Of a stretch of DNA of 64,000 bases, positions 1 through 10,116 are shown piece after piece. The stretch is from an uncultured Bacilli bacterium (GTDB taxonomy: Bacteria; Bacillota_I; Bacilli_A; RF39; UBA660). Numbering within the stretch: the stretch's first letter is position 1; each line of letters opens with the position of its first letter. The translations under genes and the position numbers were made by a program. Location of the stretch: positions 1-64,000 of the forward strand of contig CAKONI010000001.1 in NCBI GenBank assembly GCA_934097105.1, given 5' to 3'. The notes below the pieces were generated by a model. The model did no database searches. It saw only the letters and a list, made by a program, of their open reading frames with translations, and was not told the origin of the DNA.

Positions 1-524
<524 letters not shown>

Positions 525-544
525 TTATCACTCCTTTTTCTACG

Positions 545-726
545 AAAAAAGAGGAGACAAAATCATTAACAAGCAATACTCTTGACTCCTCTTATATTTC
601 TATTATTAATTTTACTTAAATGAATTATGTATTTGACCATAGATGTACCTCGCTTTCTAATAAAAGACGGATACTGCTTGTCATTTATTGGTTATTTATA
701 ATAATTGTTTTTATTTTAAAAGTCAA
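545..726 (-). promoter_or_regulatory. promoter and attenuator-like leader of the recombinase gene
   Basis: A sigma-A type promoter TTGACT-17 bp-TATTAT lies at 726-698. The leader holds two overlapping short ORFs with ATGs at 684 (19 codons) and 640 (24 codons, behind GCGAGG). It ends in an inverted repeat AAGAGGAG (593-586) / CTCCTCTT (556-549) followed by a T run, which looks like an intrinsic terminator just before the recombinase. The segment at about 683-671 can pair with about 577-565 inside the hairpin loop (13 positions, three G-U), which would be an alternative fold. Leader peptide, alternative pairing and terminator together are the design of transcription attenuators. Regulation is inferred, not shown. 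Confidence 0.55.
566..640 (-). CDS. 24-residue leader peptide candidate
   Basis: Short ORF starting MVKYIIHL with a GCGAGG ribosome site about 8 bases upstream. It ends with TAA at 566-568, inside the loop of the terminator-like hairpin before the recombinase gene. A second ORF in another frame (684-625, MTSSIRLLLESEVHLWSNT) overlaps its start, so translation of one would affect the other. No homology is recognised. Its position rather than its sequence suggests a regulatory leader. Confidence 0.35.
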   Translation of the reverse strand: MVKYIIHLSKINNRNIRGVKSIAC

Positions 727-729
727 GAC

Positions 730-1002
730 CTATGCTTGTTTTATATAGTTTTCAAGTTCAGATAGTTTTATTTTCTTACCTAAATTATTAATATATATTT
801 CATTTGAGTAATTAAAAGCAAGATATAAGTTATCATTAATAATTATTCTATGTGGTTCAATATAAGTAAGATTTGTATGTTCTACTCTTCTAATACTTCC
901 GTTTATTATTGTTGGAGTAGTATTACAAAAATCACATATGATCTTTAATCTTGATTCTAAAGATTCTTCAATTTCAATTTCTTCTTTAATAATATTTACC
1001 AT
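730..1002 (-). CDS. small hypothetical protein with a CxxC pair (90 aa)
   Basis: Start chosen at the ATG at 1002 (MVNIIKEE) behind AAAGGATTTGTCT. The first third is acidic and helical. A single CDFC pair sits near residue 28, followed by a probable beta-rich half (TYIEPHRIIINDNLYLAFNY). One CxxC alone does not make a zinc finger, although a dimer could bind metal. It lies between ssrA and the recombinase on the same strand and is probably cargo of the same mobile element. I do not recognise the family. Confidence 0.6.
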   Translation of the reverse strand: MVNIIKEEIEIEESLESRLKIICDFCNTTPTIINGSIRRVEHTNLTYIEPHRIIINDNLYLAFNYSNEIYINNLGKKIKLSELENYIKQA

Positions 1003-1036
1003 AGACAAATCCTTTCTATGATTTTTTCAAAAAACG

Positions 1037-1062
1037 AAAAAATCAATCATTTCTGATTGATT
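1037..1062 (-). terminator. intrinsic terminator of ssrA
   Basis: Perfect 9-bp inverted repeat AATCAATCA-GAAA-TGATTGATT on the minus strand followed by TTTTTT, 41 bases beyond the CCA end of the tmRNA. Confidence 0.85.
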
Positions 1063-1102
1063 CATATATTAAAAGTTCGAATAGTTCGAACAGATTCGTC
1101 AA

Positions 1103-1445
1103 TGGTGGAGACGAGGAGAATTGAACTCCTGTCCAAAAGCAAATTAATTTAAACGTCTACAAGTTTAGTCAATTATCATTTTTCATTACCTATATAGTAA
1201 TTGACAACCTGAATAGATAACTATCCTATTATTGTTCATTATTATGCCTAGGAATCATAATAATATAGCTTACTAGGTATTACCCTAAAATATTTCCGTA
1301 AGCAAGAAATATAATAGAGCTCGCTTTATTTATTTCTTAAGCGAAAGATAATTGTCTGTTTCCAGTTATATTTAATTTTTTGATTAAGGCTTTCACCTAC
1401 TTGCAATTTAAATCATTACACTTTTGTCGAACCCGAAACGTCCCC
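1103..1445 (-). ncRNA. ssrA: transfer-messenger RNA (tmRNA)
   Basis: The 5' end GGGGACG (from 1445) pairs with CGTCTCC before the encoded ACCA at 1103, giving a 7-bp acceptor stem with one G-U. The 3' part GGACAGGAGTTCAATTCTCC is the T arm, and TTCGGGTTCGAC after the 5' stem is the usual tmRNA start. Length is 343 nt. The tag frame ends GGA AAC AGA CAA TTA TCT TTC GCT TAA (1363-1337), so tagged proteins end in NRQLSFA. The exact resume codon is not certain. tmRNA with SmpB rescues stalled ribosomes and marks the nascent chain for proteolysis. It follows smpB and rnr in the order usual for Bacilli. Confidence 0.96.
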
Positions 1446-1493
1446 ATGTAGGCATATTATATCATATTTTTTGGTATGATACAATATGCTTGA

Positions 1494-1934
1494 TTAGTAT
1501 TTTTTTAACTCTCTTTCTATCTTTCTTTTTATATCTTTTTCTTTTAGGGTTTCTCTTTTGTCGTAATTTTTCTTTCCTTTACATAGTCCTAGAAGTAGTT
1601 TTGCTCTATTATCTTTGTTGAAGTATATTTTTAATGGGATTAAGGTGTAACCTTGTTGTTCTAGTTTTTCTTTTAGTTTTTTTATTTCTTTTTTGTGTAA
1701 TAGTAGTTTCCTTGATCTTGTTTCGCTTTCATTAAAGAATGATGAATGAGAGTATTTTTTTATGAACATATTTATTACGAATATTTCATTGTTTTTTATT
1801 TTTGCGTAACTATCTTTTATGTTGCATGAGCCTTCTCTTATTGATTTTACTTCGTTTCCTAGAAGTTCTATTCCACATTCTATTTCTTCTTCAATAAAAT
1901 AATTATGCCTTGCTTTTCTGTTTATTATTTCCAT
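1494..1934 (-). CDS. smpB: SsrA-binding protein SmpB
   Basis: 146 aa, normal length. It opens with NRKARHNYFIEEEIECGIELLGNEVKSIR spread over residues 5-33, the typical OB-fold start of SmpB. The KNYDKRETLKEKDIKRKI stretch near the C-terminus is the basic tail that enters the decoding centre beside tmRNA. It partners ssrA, which lies directly downstream (49-bp gap). The start overlaps the end of rnr by 32 bp, implying one transcript and coupled translation. RNase R degrades non-stop mRNAs released by trans-translation, so the gene order matches the function. Confidence 0.97.
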   Translation of the reverse strand: MEIINRKARHNYFIEEEIECGIELLGNEVKSIREGSCNIKDSYAKIKNNEIFVINMFIKKYSHSSFFNESETRSRKLLLHKKEIKKLKEKLEQQGYTLIPLKIYFNKDNRAKLLLGLCKGKKNYDKRETLKEKDIKRKIERELKKY

Positions 1935-4002
1935 TTTGTTTGTTTTCTCCTTTTACTATTTCGAAATCTATTTCTCTTAGCTCTTTTGAGGCTTTTACTA
2001 CTTTTATTTTTATTTGGTCTCCTAGTTTATATGTTTTATTGGTTTTTTCTCCAATTGCCATTTCTAAATCTTGGTTATAATTGTAATAATCGTCCATTGT
2101 GTCGTATCCTATTCTTCCTTCGATTAGGTTTTTTAATGATGCGAACATTCCACTGTTGGTGAAACCTGTTATTGTTGCTTCGTATTCTTCATTTATGTGG
2201 TTTTGCATGTATTCTGCCATTTTCATTTTGTTTGATTCTCTTTCGCATTTGTCGGCATTTTGTTCCTGTGTTGATGAGTGTTTTGCTATTTCTATTATTT
2301 TGTTTTTATATTCTTCTTGATATAGTTCTTTTACTTGACCATGGAGTATTTTTTTTAGGATTCTATGTACTGTTGTATCTGGATATCTTCTTATTGGGGA
2401 TGTGAAATGGGTGTATGCTTGTTTTCTTTCGCTATCTATACCTACGCTGAAGTGTCCTATGTTATAGGCTTCGTAGGTTGCTTTGGCTAAACATCTTAAT
2501 ATTAGGTTGGAATAGACTTCTTTTCTTTCTGTTTTTGCTACTTCTTTTAGGAGTAATTGTATGTATTTACTGTTTATTTTTCCTTTTGTTGTTATTTCAT
2601 CTCCGTATATTTTTATGACGTTTATTACTCTTTTTAGTCTTTCTTCGTCTGGTTTATCGTGGTTTCTATAGATTGAGGGAATTCCCATTAGAAATATATA
2701 GGTTGCGACTGTTTCGTTTGCTTGGAGCATGAATGATTCGATTAGTTTTTCTCCTTTGTTTTGAGTTCTTTGAGTTATTTCTGTTGGGTTTCCTTTTTCG
2801 TCTGTTATGATTTTTATTTCTGGTAAGTCAAAGTCTTGATAGCCTCTTTTTATTCTGTTTTTCTTTAATATTTCTGATAAGTTGTACATTTCTTTTATTG
2901 TTTGTTCATATTCTTTGTAGTCTTCTGGGGTGTTATTTTCTTCTAGAATTTTGTTTACATTTTTATAGGTCATTTGTTTTCTTGAATGAATTACACTTTC
3001 GAAAATATCGAATTTTATGACTTTTCCTTCTGGATTTATTTCCATTTCGCATGTCATTGCTAGGCGATCTTCTTCTGGGTTTAGTGAGCAGATTCCGTTT
3101 GAGAGTTCTACTGGATACATTGGATTTACTACTGTATTCATATAGACGCTTGTTGCTCTTTGTCTTGCTTCTATATCTAGTTCTGAGTTTTCTTTTACGT
3201 AGTTTGATACGTCGGCGATGTGGACTCCTAGTAAATAGTTATTTTCTTTTGTTTTTTCTAAACTTATGGCGTCGTCTATATCCTTTGTGTCATCTCCGTC
3301 TATTGTAAATATTATTTTGTCTCTTAAGTCTTTTCTGTTTTTTAAGTCTTCTTCTTTTACAGTGTTTGGTATGTTTTTTACTTCGTTTATTATCTTTTCG
3401 TTCCATTCATAGTTAAAGTTATTTTCATATAAAATGATTTCTTCGTCTATTCTTGGTTTGTTTTTGTGTCCTATTACTCTGTTTAGGATTGCTACTGGTT
3501 CTTTTGTTTTTGCTTCTTTTGATATTTTTATACCTATTATCATTCCATCTACGATGTTTGGTGGCAAATCTATTTTGTATTTTGTATTTTTTGCTAGGGC
3601 GTATCTTTTTTTATTTATTGTTATTACTTCGGCGATGATTCCTTTTCTTTCTATGACTTCGGTAATAGTTCCTTTGTTTTCGCTTGGATCTGTTATTCTT
3701 ATTCTTACTTTGTCTCCGGTTACACAGTTAAATATGTTTTCTGTTACTTTTATTGTTTCTTCGTTTGTTTTTACTAGTGTTTCACCTTTTCTTGTAATTG
3801 TTACGATTCCTTCTTTGAATGGGTTTTTTATGTAACTATTTTTTCCTGTTTGATATATTAAGTGCTTTTTTTTCATGTCTTCTAGCGTTTCTTCGAATTC
3901 TTCGAATGATAGGTTGGTATATCCTAGTTTTTTATATATTTGTTCTTTTGTCATGCTATTGGTTCTTGCAATTAATAAAATTTCTAATATTCTTTTTTCC
4001 AT
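1903..4002 (-). CDS. rnr: ribonuclease R (3'-5' exoribonuclease)
   Basis: 699 aa from the ATG at 4002, chosen over the GTG at 4011 because AAGGTGAT fits the later start. An N-terminal winged-helix region (about 1-70) is followed by cold-shock/OB domains. The catalytic RNB domain holds IDGDDTKDIDDAISLE near residues 233-249; its aspartates bind Mg2+. An S1 domain follows at about 615-690 (EATITGFTNSGMFASL...), with a short lysine-rich tail. It degrades structured RNA and acts with tmRNA/SmpB on non-stop messages. secG-rnr-smpB-ssrA is the standard Bacilli order. A promoter and the secG terminator separate it from secG. Confidence 0.96.
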   Translation of the reverse strand: MEKRILEILLIARTNSMTKEQIYKKLGYTNLSFEEFEETLEDMKKKHLIYQTGKNSYIKNPFKEGIVTITRKGETLVKTNEETIKVTENIFNCVTGDKVRIRITDPSENKGTITEVIERKGIIAEVITINKKRYALAKNTKYKIDLPPNIVDGMIIGIKISKEAKTKEPVAILNRVIGHKNKPRIDEEIILYENNFNYEWNEKIINEVKNIPNTVKEEDLKNRKDLRDKIIFTIDGDDTKDIDDAISLEKTKENNYLLGVHIADVSNYVKENSELDIEARQRATSVYMNTVVNPMYPVELSNGICSLNPEEDRLAMTCEMEINPEGKVIKFDIFESVIHSRKQMTYKNVNKILEENNTPEDYKEYEQTIKEMYNLSEILKKNRIKRGYQDFDLPEIKIITDEKGNPTEITQRTQNKGEKLIESFMLQANETVATYIFLMGIPSIYRNHDKPDEERLKRVINVIKIYGDEITTKGKINSKYIQLLLKEVAKTERKEVYSNLILRCLAKATYEAYNIGHFSVGIDSERKQAYTHFTSPIRRYPDTTVHRILKKILHGQVKELYQEEYKNKIIEIAKHSSTQEQNADKCERESNKMKMAEYMQNHINEEYEATITGFTNSGMFASLKNLIEGRIGYDTMDDYYNYNQDLEMAIGEKTNKTYKLGDQIKIKVVKASKELREIDFEIVKGENKQNGNNKQKSKA

Positions 4003-4020
4003 TTTTATCACCTTATATAT

Positions 4021-4048
4021 ATAATATCACATCTTGGAATAAAAACAA
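4021..4048 (-). promoter_or_regulatory. probable sigma-A promoter of rnr-smpB(-ssrA)
   Basis: TTGTTT (4048-4043), 16 bp, TATTAT (4026-4021) on the minus strand, about 20 bases before the rnr start and just after the secG terminator. Confidence 0.55.
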
Positions 4049-4092
4049 ATAAATTTGCTTATATCACTTAGGGCAAGACACTTTTGTTATAC

Positions 4093-4116
4093 AAAAAAAG
4101 ATATCTTGTGATATCT
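4093..4116 (-). terminator. intrinsic terminator of secG
   Basis: AGATATC-ACAA-GATATCT hairpin followed by TTTTTT on the minus strand, overlapping the secG stop codon. Confidence 0.8.
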
Positions 4117-4339
4117 ATATGAATGAAATTACTAAACAAATTGCAACGAATGTTAGGCCTAGAATTAGTGTTAGCCTACTTATAACTAATTCTGAACCTC
4201 TTTCTTTTCTGTTTTTAAATAGGTCACTTGTTCCTCCGGATAGAACGTTTCCGGCGTCTTCTGCTTTACTACTTTGTAGTAGGACTAATACTATTAGTAT
4301 TGCACATATTACTAGTAAACATATTTTTAATATTTCCAT
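4115..4339 (-). CDS. secG: preprotein translocase subunit SecG
   Basis: 74 aa from the ATG at 4339, chosen because AGGAGGTT lies 5 bases upstream; the longer frame adds 13 residues without a ribosome site. Two membrane helices (about 3-22 and 52-72) flank a polar loop with QSSKAEDAGNVLSGGTSDLF, the SecG signature. It is the small accessory subunit of the SecYEG channel in the cell membrane. It is placed before rnr as in many Bacilli, but ends in its own terminator. Confidence 0.92.
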   Translation of the reverse strand: MEILKICLLVICAILIVLVLLQSSKAEDAGNVLSGGTSDLFKNRKERGSELVISRLTLILGLTFVAICLVISFI

Positions 4340-4404
4340 ATAAACCTCCTTGTTAATAATTATTTTGTATGATAACACATTTTGTATTTAAATGCAATTT
4401 TTTG

Positions 4405-5580
4405 TTATCTTTTTTTATTATTTTTGTTTTGTAATGTCTTTTTTAAATCATCTAATTCTAAGTCTACATATCTTTTTACTGCTTGTGTATATATTTTTTC
4501 TGTTAATGGTATTTCGTTTGCTTTTAGATAATTTAAAACGTATTGTGTGTCTTCTTGAGTCATTTCTATTAATTTACCTTCTTTGTTTAGTACTTTGTAT
4601 GTTTCTTTTAATTTTTTCTCTTCGTCTGCTCCTTTATCTTTTTCATATTCACCTACTATTTGTTGCTTGAAATTTATATAATCATTTTTGGAAACGATTT
4701 CATTTATTAATTTTGACATTTCTACTGGGTTCATTTTAGTTATTGTGTAGTAGTCTAAAAGATTGAATTTTCTTGGTTTATCTTCATTTATTGATACACC
4801 TGTTTTTAGAAATTCTAATATTGTTGTTATGTCCTCTTCGTTTTCTTTATATTTATTTTGTTTTTGCTCTTGAAGATGTTTTTCTTTTCTTTCTGTTAGG
4901 TTATCTATTTTTTCTGCTAATTTGATGTAAGAGCTGATTTTTGGTACTGAAATTCCTGTTTTTTTAGAGTATTCTTTGGCAAAGTTTTGTTTTGATTTAT
5001 CACTATTTATGAACTGTTTTATGACTTCGTAATAGTGTTTTTCTTCTTCTGGACTTAATTTTGTTTTATCTTCTTCTTTCACTTCTTTTTTTTGTTTTTC
5101 TTTTTTCATTTCTTCTTTTAGTTCTTGTTCTTTGGCTAATCTATATAATTCGATTTTTTCTTGTAAATCAGTTTCTAATTGTTCTTTTTCATTTTCTCTG
5201 AAGAATCTAGCGTAACTTCTTACAAATGTCTTTAAGATAGGTGCTTTAAAATATCGTTCTGTTTGATATTTGCTTACTATTTTTATTATTTTTTCTCTAT
5301 CTTCACGGTCTACATCACTTAGTTCTTCGAATATTTTTTGATACTTTCTTTCTTTTCGTGGTACTCTTTCTCCGTTGGCTTGGATTATTTCATAGTAAAA
5401 ATCATCTTCACTTATTCCTATTTTTTCGGCGTGTGCTTTTGCTAGTAGTCTGGCTGTTTTTATTGAGTCTATTCCTCCACGTCCGATTAGGCTTTCTAGT
5501 TTGTTTGTATTCCAATTGGCTCTTTTCCAATAATCATAACAATATTTTTCTAAGTTATTTTGTTTTTCTTTTTTTTCCAT
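4405..5580 (-). CDS. hypothetical highly charged, coiled-coil protein (391 aa)
   Basis: Soluble, with no signal peptide or membrane segment. Start at the ATG at 5580 behind AAGGAGT. Residues 1-60 (CYDYWKRANWNTNKLESLIGRGGIDSIKTARLLAKAHAEKIGI) form a compact helical module. A long Glu/Lys-rich segment (about 125-190) should be a coiled coil. The C-terminal half is again helical, with two repeated-looking modules (FINSDKSKQNFAKEYSKKTGIS; FLKTGVSINEDKPRKFNLLDYYTITKMNP). I do not recognise the family. It lies upstream of secG with a 65-bp gap on the same strand, so it may share a message with secG. Confidence 0.75.
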   Translation of the reverse strand: MEKKEKQNNLEKYCYDYWKRANWNTNKLESLIGRGGIDSIKTARLLAKAHAEKIGISEDDFYYEIIQANGERVPRKERKYQKIFEELSDVDREDREKIIKIVSKYQTERYFKAPILKTFVRSYARFFRENEKEQLETDLQEKIELYRLAKEQELKEEMKKEKQKKEVKEEDKTKLSPEEEKHYYEVIKQFINSDKSKQNFAKEYSKKTGISVPKISSYIKLAEKIDNLTERKEKHLQEQKQNKYKENEEDITTILEFLKTGVSINEDKPRKFNLLDYYTITKMNPVEMSKLINEIVSKNDYINFKQQIVGEYEKDKGADEEKKLKETYKVLNKEGKLIEMTQEDTQYVLNYLKANEIPLTEKIYTQAVKRYVDLELDDLKKTLQNKNNKKR

Positions 5581-5642
5581 GTTTTTTTACTCCTTGTTTT
5601 TATTATGTATTAATTATACTATGTTTTTTCTAGTTTTTCAAG

Positions 5643-5679
5643 TGAAAAAAAAGAGGTAGGGGTCTCCCTACGCTCTTTA
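5643..5679 (-). terminator. str operon terminator after tuf
   Basis: AAAGAGCGTAGGG-AGA-CCCCTACCTCTTT hairpin followed by a T run on the minus strand, starting at the tuf stop. Confidence 0.9.
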
Positions 5680-6849
5680 TTATTCGATAACTTCTGAAAC
5701 TTTACCAGCACCAACTGTTCTACCACCTTCACGGATTGAGAATTCAGTTCCGTTTTCAAGTGCAATTGGGTGAATTAATTCTACTGTCATACTAACGTTA
5801 TCTCCAGGCATAACCATTTCTACACCTTCTGGTAATTCGATTACACCAGTAACGTCAGTTGTTCTGAAGTAGAATTGTGGACGGTAGTTTGCGAAGAATG
5901 GAGTATGACGTCCTCCTTCATCTTTAGATAATACGTATACTTCGGCTTTGAATTTTTTATGTGGAGTAACTGTACCTGGTTTTGCTAGTACTTGTCCACG
6001 TTCAACTTCTTCTCTTGAGATTCCACGAAGTAGTACACCTGCGTTATCTCCTGCTTCTGCATAGTCTAAAGTTTTCTTGAACATTTCAATTCCTGTAACA
6101 ACTGTTTTCTTTGTTGGTTTAATTCCAACGATTTCAACTTCGTCGTTAAGTCTTAATTGTCCACGTTCAACACGTCCTGTAACAACTGTTCCACGTCCTG
6201 TAATTGTGAATACATCTTCGATACTCATTAGGAATGGTTTATCTGTATCACGTTCTGGAGTTGGAATCCATTCGTCTACAGCATTCATAAGTTCTTTGAT
6301 TTTTTCTACATATTCAGGATCGCCTTCAAGTGCTTTAAGTGCTGAACCTGCGATAATTGGAGTTTCGTCTCCTTCGAATCCATATTCATTTAATAGATCT
6401 CTTACTTCCATTTCTACTAATTCAAGTAGTTCTGGATCGTCTACCATATCACATTTGTTTAAGAATACAACCATTCTTGGTACTCCAACTTGACGTGATA
6501 ATAGGATATGTTCTCTTGTTTGAGCCATTGGTCCATCTGTTGCAGCGATTACTAGAATTGCTCCATCCATTTGTGCTGCACCAGTGATCATGTTTTTAAC
6601 GTAGTCAGCATGTCCTGGACAGTCTACGTGAGCATAGTGACGTTTGTCTGTTTCATACTCAACGTGTGCAGTATTGATTGTGATTCCACGTTCTCTTTCT
6701 TCTGGTGCTTTATCAATATCTGCGAAATCTACTGCTGCTCCTAAAACTTTTGTTATAGCAGCTGTTAATGTTGTTTTACCGTGGTCTACGTGTCCGATTG
6801 TACCAACATTAACGTGTGGTTTATTACGGTTAAATTTTTCTTTAGCCAT
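5680..6849 (-). CDS. tuf: elongation factor Tu
   Basis: 389 aa, close to the usual 393-397. The GTPase domain carries GHVDHGKTT (about 19-27), the RGITI switch I motif, DCPGHADY (G3) and NKCDMVD (G4). Domains 2 and 3 follow ([33 protein letters not shown]). It delivers aminoacyl-tRNA to the ribosome. It is the last gene of the str operon. 84 bp separate it from fusA, and a strong terminator follows. Codon use looks more constrained than in neighbours, as expected for high expression. Confidence 0.98.
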   Translation of the reverse strand: MAKEKFNRNKPHVNVGTIGHVDHGKTTLTAAITKVLGAAVDFADIDKAPEERERGITINTAHVEYETDKRHYAHVDCPGHADYVKNMITGAAQMDGAILVIAATDGPMAQTREHILLSRQVGVPRMVVFLNKCDMVDDPELLELVEMEVRDLLNEYGFEGDETPIIAGSALKALEGDPEYVEKIKELMNAVDEWIPTPERDTDKPFLMSIEDVFTITGRGTVVTGRVERGQLRLNDEVEIVGIKPTKKTVVTGIEMFKKTLDYAEAGDNAGVLLRGISREEVERGQVLAKPGTVTPHKKFKAEVYVLSKDEGGRHTPFFANYRPQFYFRTTDVTGVIELPEGVEMVMPGDNVSMTVELIHPIALENGTEFSIREGGRTVGAGKVSEVIE

Positions 6850-6933
6850 TTTTAAATTCCTCCTTTTTTTGTTTTACTCTTCTATTGTATCTAACATTTG
6901 AATTTTTTTCAACTGTTTATACCAATTTTTTAA

Positions 6934-9003
6934 TTAATTACCGCTTTTTTTAATAATTTCTTCAGCGATTGATTTGGGTACTTCTTCATAATGATCTGGT
7001 ACCATTTGGAATGTTCCACGTCCTTGTGTGTTTGATCTTATTGATGTTGCATAACCGAACATTTCTGATAGTGGAACCATTGCTGAGAATTTTATTGAAT
7101 TTCCGCGTGATTCTTGTGATAGAGGTTTACCACGTCTTGATGTGATATCTCCCATTACGTTACCGAAGTATTCTTCAGGTACAACGATGTCTACTTTCAT
7201 TATTGGTTCTAGAATTACTGGTTTACATTTATTCTTTGCTTCTTTTAATGCTAGTGATGCTGCAATTTTGAATGCCATTTCACTAGAGTCTACATCGTGG
7301 TACGAACCATCGTAAAGTGTTGCTTTTACGTCGATCATTGGGAAGCCTGCTAGAACTCCTGTTTTTAGGGCGTCTTGAAGGCCTTTGTCTACTACTGGAA
7401 TATATTCTCTTGGAACTACTCCGCCGACTATTTGATCTACGAATTCATAACCTTTATCGTGATTTGGTTCGAACTTAATCCATACGTGTCCGTATTGTCC
7501 ACGTCCACCTGATTGTTTTATGTATTTTCCTTCACATTCTCCAGTTTGAGTAAGTGTTTCACGGTAAGCAACTTGTGGTTTACCAACGTTTGCTTCAACG
7601 TGGAATTCTCTTCTCATACGGTCTACTAGTACGTCTAAGTGAAGTTCTCCGATACCGGCGATTATTGTTTGTCCTGTTTCAACTTCAGTATGAACTCTGA
7701 ATGTTGGATCTTCTTCGGCTAATTTTTGAAGTGCTAGAGCCATTTTATCTTGATCTGCTTTTGATTTTGGTTCAATTGCAAGTTCGATAACTGGTTCTGG
7801 AACTTCGATTGATTCTAGAATTATAGGTTTCTTTTCGTCGCATAGTGTGTCTCCGGTTGTTGTGTTTTTAAGTCCTACTGCTGCGGCGATGTCACCTGTA
7901 TAAACTTCTGATATTTCTGTTCTATCATTTGCGTGCATTTGAAGAATACGTCCAATTCTTTCTTTTGCACTTTTTGTACTGTTTAGTACATAAGAACCAC
8001 TTGTTAGTTTTCCTGAGTATACTCTAAAGAATGTAAGACGTCCAACGAATGGGTCTGTCATTACTTTGAATGCTAAGGCACTAAATGGTTCAGTGTCTGA
8101 TACTTTTCTTTCGTCTTCTTCACCTTTTGAGTTTGTACCTTTTACTGCAGGTATGTCCATTGGTGATGGTAGATAATCTATAACAGCGTCAAGTAAAAGT
8201 TTTACACCTTTGTTTCCTAAAGCAGTACCACACATGAATGGGAAGAATTCTGCTTTTAGAACTCCAGTTCTTATTGCTTTTTTGATCATTTCTTCTGATA
8301 TTTCTTCACCTTCAAGGTATTTTTCCATTAATTCATCATCGAATTCTGCGACTGCTTCGATCATTATTGTTCTGTATTCTTCTACTTTGTCTTTAATATC
8401 TTCTGGAATTTCTATTTCTGTTGGATTTTCTTCTGCTCCTCCATCATAATGATATGCTTTTAAAGTTATAAGATCTATTATTCCATCGAATTCACTTTCT
8501 GCTCCGATTGGAAGTTCTATTGCTGCAGTGTTTGCGCCAAGTCTATCTTTAACGCTTTGTAAACTCATATAGAAATCTGCCCCTAGTTTATCCATTTTAT
8601 TTGAGAATATTATTCTAGGTACGTGATATTCGTTTGCTTGTCTCCATACTGTTTCGCTTTGTGGTTCTACTCCAGCATTTGAATCTAATAATAGTACAGC
8701 ACCATCTAGTACTCTTAGACTACGTTGTACTTCTACTGTGAAGTCTACGTGTCCTGGTGTATCGATGATGTTATATCTATATCCTTTCCAGAATGCTGTT
8801 GTTGCTGCACTTGTTATTGTAATACCACGTTCTTTTTCTTGTTCCATCCAGTCCATTTGAGAAGCACCGTCGTGGGTTTCACCAATTTTGTGGATTTTTT
8901 TTGTATGGAATAAAATACGTTCTGTTGCTGTTGTTTTTCCGGCATCTATGTGAGCCATAATTCCTATATTTCTTGTTTTTTCTAAACTAGTTTGTCTTGC
9001 CAT
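6934..9003 (-). CDS. fusA: elongation factor G
   Basis: 689 aa, full length. The G domain begins [14 protein letters not shown] (G1, about 12-25), with [11 protein letters not shown] (switch I), DTPGHVDF (G3) and NKMDKLGAD (G4). Domains II-V follow, with GIGELHLDV of domain III and [18 protein letters not shown] near the C-terminus. It drives translocation and, with RRF, ribosome recycling. It sits between rpsG (15-bp gap) and tuf in the str operon. Confidence 0.98.
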   Translation of the reverse strand: MARQTSLEKTRNIGIMAHIDAGKTTATERILFHTKKIHKIGETHDGASQMDWMEQEKERGITITSAATTAFWKGYRYNIIDTPGHVDFTVEVQRSLRVLDGAVLLLDSNAGVEPQSETVWRQANEYHVPRIIFSNKMDKLGADFYMSLQSVKDRLGANTAAIELPIGAESEFDGIIDLITLKAYHYDGGAEENPTEIEIPEDIKDKVEEYRTIMIEAVAEFDDELMEKYLEGEEISEEMIKKAIRTGVLKAEFFPFMCGTALGNKGVKLLLDAVIDYLPSPMDIPAVKGTNSKGEEDERKVSDTEPFSALAFKVMTDPFVGRLTFFRVYSGKLTSGSYVLNSTKSAKERIGRILQMHANDRTEISEVYTGDIAAAVGLKNTTTGDTLCDEKKPIILESIEVPEPVIELAIEPKSKADQDKMALALQKLAEEDPTFRVHTEVETGQTIIAGIGELHLDVLVDRMRREFHVEANVGKPQVAYRETLTQTGECEGKYIKQSGGRGQYGHVWIKFEPNHDKGYEFVDQIVGGVVPREYIPVVDKGLQDALKTGVLAGFPMIDVKATLYDGSYHDVDSSEMAFKIAASLALKEAKNKCKPVILEPIMKVDIVVPEEYFGNVMGDITSRRGKPLSQESRGNSIKFSAMVPLSEMFGYATSIRSNTQGRGTFQMVPDHYEEVPKSIAEEIIKKSGN

Positions 9004-9018
9004 ATTTTATTTCCTTTC

Positions 9019-9486
9019 TTACCATTTATAATGAGCGAATGCTTTGTTTGCTTCGGCCATTCTATGTGTATCTTCACGTTTTTTTACTGCTGCACCTGTA
9101 TTGTTTGATGCATCAATTATTTCGTTTGCTAAATTTTCAGCCATACTATGACCTCCACGTAATCTAGCATAATTTATTAACCATCTAAGTCCTAATGTTT
9201 GGGCTCTTTCTGTAGAAACTTCGATTGGTACTTGATAGTTTGAACCACCAACACGACGAGATTTAACTTCTAGTGCTGGTTTTATGTTTTCAAGTGCCTT
9301 ATTAAATACTTCAATTGGATCGTTTCCAGTTTTTTCTTTAATTGTTTCAAAGGCATTATAAAGAATTTTTTGAGCTTTTCCTTTTTTACCATCTACCATC
9401 ATTGAGTTTACTAATTTTGTAATTACTTTTGAGTTATATATAGGATCTGGTAAAACGTCTCTTTTTGTTGCTCTTCTTTTACGCAC
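9019..9486 (-). CDS. rpsG: 30S ribosomal protein S7
   Basis: 155 aa. Start is GTG at 9486 behind [35 protein letters not shown] and the [24 protein letters not shown] helix region are diagnostic for S7, which nucleates assembly of the 16S 3' domain. In many bacteria S7 represses its own str transcript; the 47-bp rpsL-rpsG spacer is short, so this control cannot be judged here. Confidence 0.97.
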   Translation of the reverse strand: MRKRRATKRDVLPDPIYNSKVITKLVNSMMVDGKKGKAQKILYNAFETIKEKTGNDPIEVFNKALENIKPALEVKSRRVGGSNYQVPIEVSTERAQTLGLRWLINYARLRGGHSMAENLANEIIDASNNTGAAVKKREDTHRMAEANKAFAHYKW

Positions 9487-9533
9487 TTTGTTTTCCTCCT
9501 TTACTAAATTTATTTTTTTATTTTGTTCTTATT

Positions 9534-9944
9534 TTATTTTTCTTTTTTTGTTCCGTATTTTGAACGTGCTTTTTTACGATCTTTTACACCTTGTGTGTCC
9601 ATTGTTCCACGTATAATGTGATAACGTACACCGATTAGGTCTTTTACACGACCGCCACGAATTAATACTACGCTGTGTTCTTGAAGATTGTGTCCTTCAC
9701 CAGGAATGTAAGCATCTACTTCTTTTCCGTTTGACAATCTAACACGTGCATATTTTCTTAATGCTGAGTTTGGTTTTTTTGGTGTTTTTGTTCCAACACG
9801 TACGCATACTCCACGTTTTTGTGATGATGGTGCGCTTGTCATTTTCTTTTGTAGTGTGTTCATTCTCATACCTAGTACTGGTGATTTTGATTTTCTTGTT
9901 TTGTCTTTTCTGTTTTTTCTTACTAATTGGTTTATTGTTGGCAT
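9534..9944 (-). CDS. rpsL: 30S ribosomal protein S12
   Basis: 136 aa, normal length. It contains the decoding-site motif [19 protein letters not shown] and the [20 protein letters not shown] stretch where streptomycin-resistance substitutions occur. The lysine in TPKKPNS is wild-type, so streptomycin sensitivity at this site is expected. First gene of the str operon, with GAAGGAG before the ATG at 9944. Confidence 0.98.
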   Translation of the reverse strand: MPTINQLVRKNRKDKTRKSKSPVLGMRMNTLQKKMTSAPSSQKRGVCVRVGTKTPKKPNSALRKYARVRLSNGKEVDAYIPGEGHNLQEHSVVLIRGGRVKDLIGVRYHIIRGTMDTQGVKDRKKARSKYGTKKEK

Positions 9945-9957
9945 AACTTCTCCTTCC

Positions 9958-10018
9958 TATACACATATCCAGGTGTATCATTTTCTTTAATTTTTATTAG
10001 GTTTACCTAGTAAACCCA
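9958..10018 (-). promoter_or_regulatory. two hairpins in the str operon leader
   Basis: Between the rpsL promoter and start codon lie GGTTTAC-TAG-GTAAACC (about 10016-10000) and ATACAC...GTGTAT (about 9978-9959). The second ends just before the rpsL ribosome site. They may stabilise or regulate the leader RNA. No known ribosomal-protein binding site is recognised. Confidence 0.35.
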
Positions 10019-10037
10019 ATGCAAATTCAACGATAGT

Positions 10038-10066
10038 AATATATCATTTTGACTTATTTTTGTCAA
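10038..10066 (-). promoter_or_regulatory. strong sigma-A promoter of the str operon
   Basis: Perfect -35 TTGACA (10066-10061), 17 bp, TATATT (10043-10038) on the minus strand, about 95 bases before rpsL. Confidence 0.85.
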
Positions 10067-10116
10067 TATTTTTTGTTAAATTTGTTTATATTTTATAATA
10101 TGCTTATTTTTTATTT

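Noticed and set aside
1074..1095. GTTCGAATAGTTCGAAC near the tmRNA 3' end as an attachment site
   Set aside because: Only one copy of the ssrA 3' end is in the window and the left junction is outside it, so no direct repeat can be shown. It may simply be a symmetric AT-rich element.
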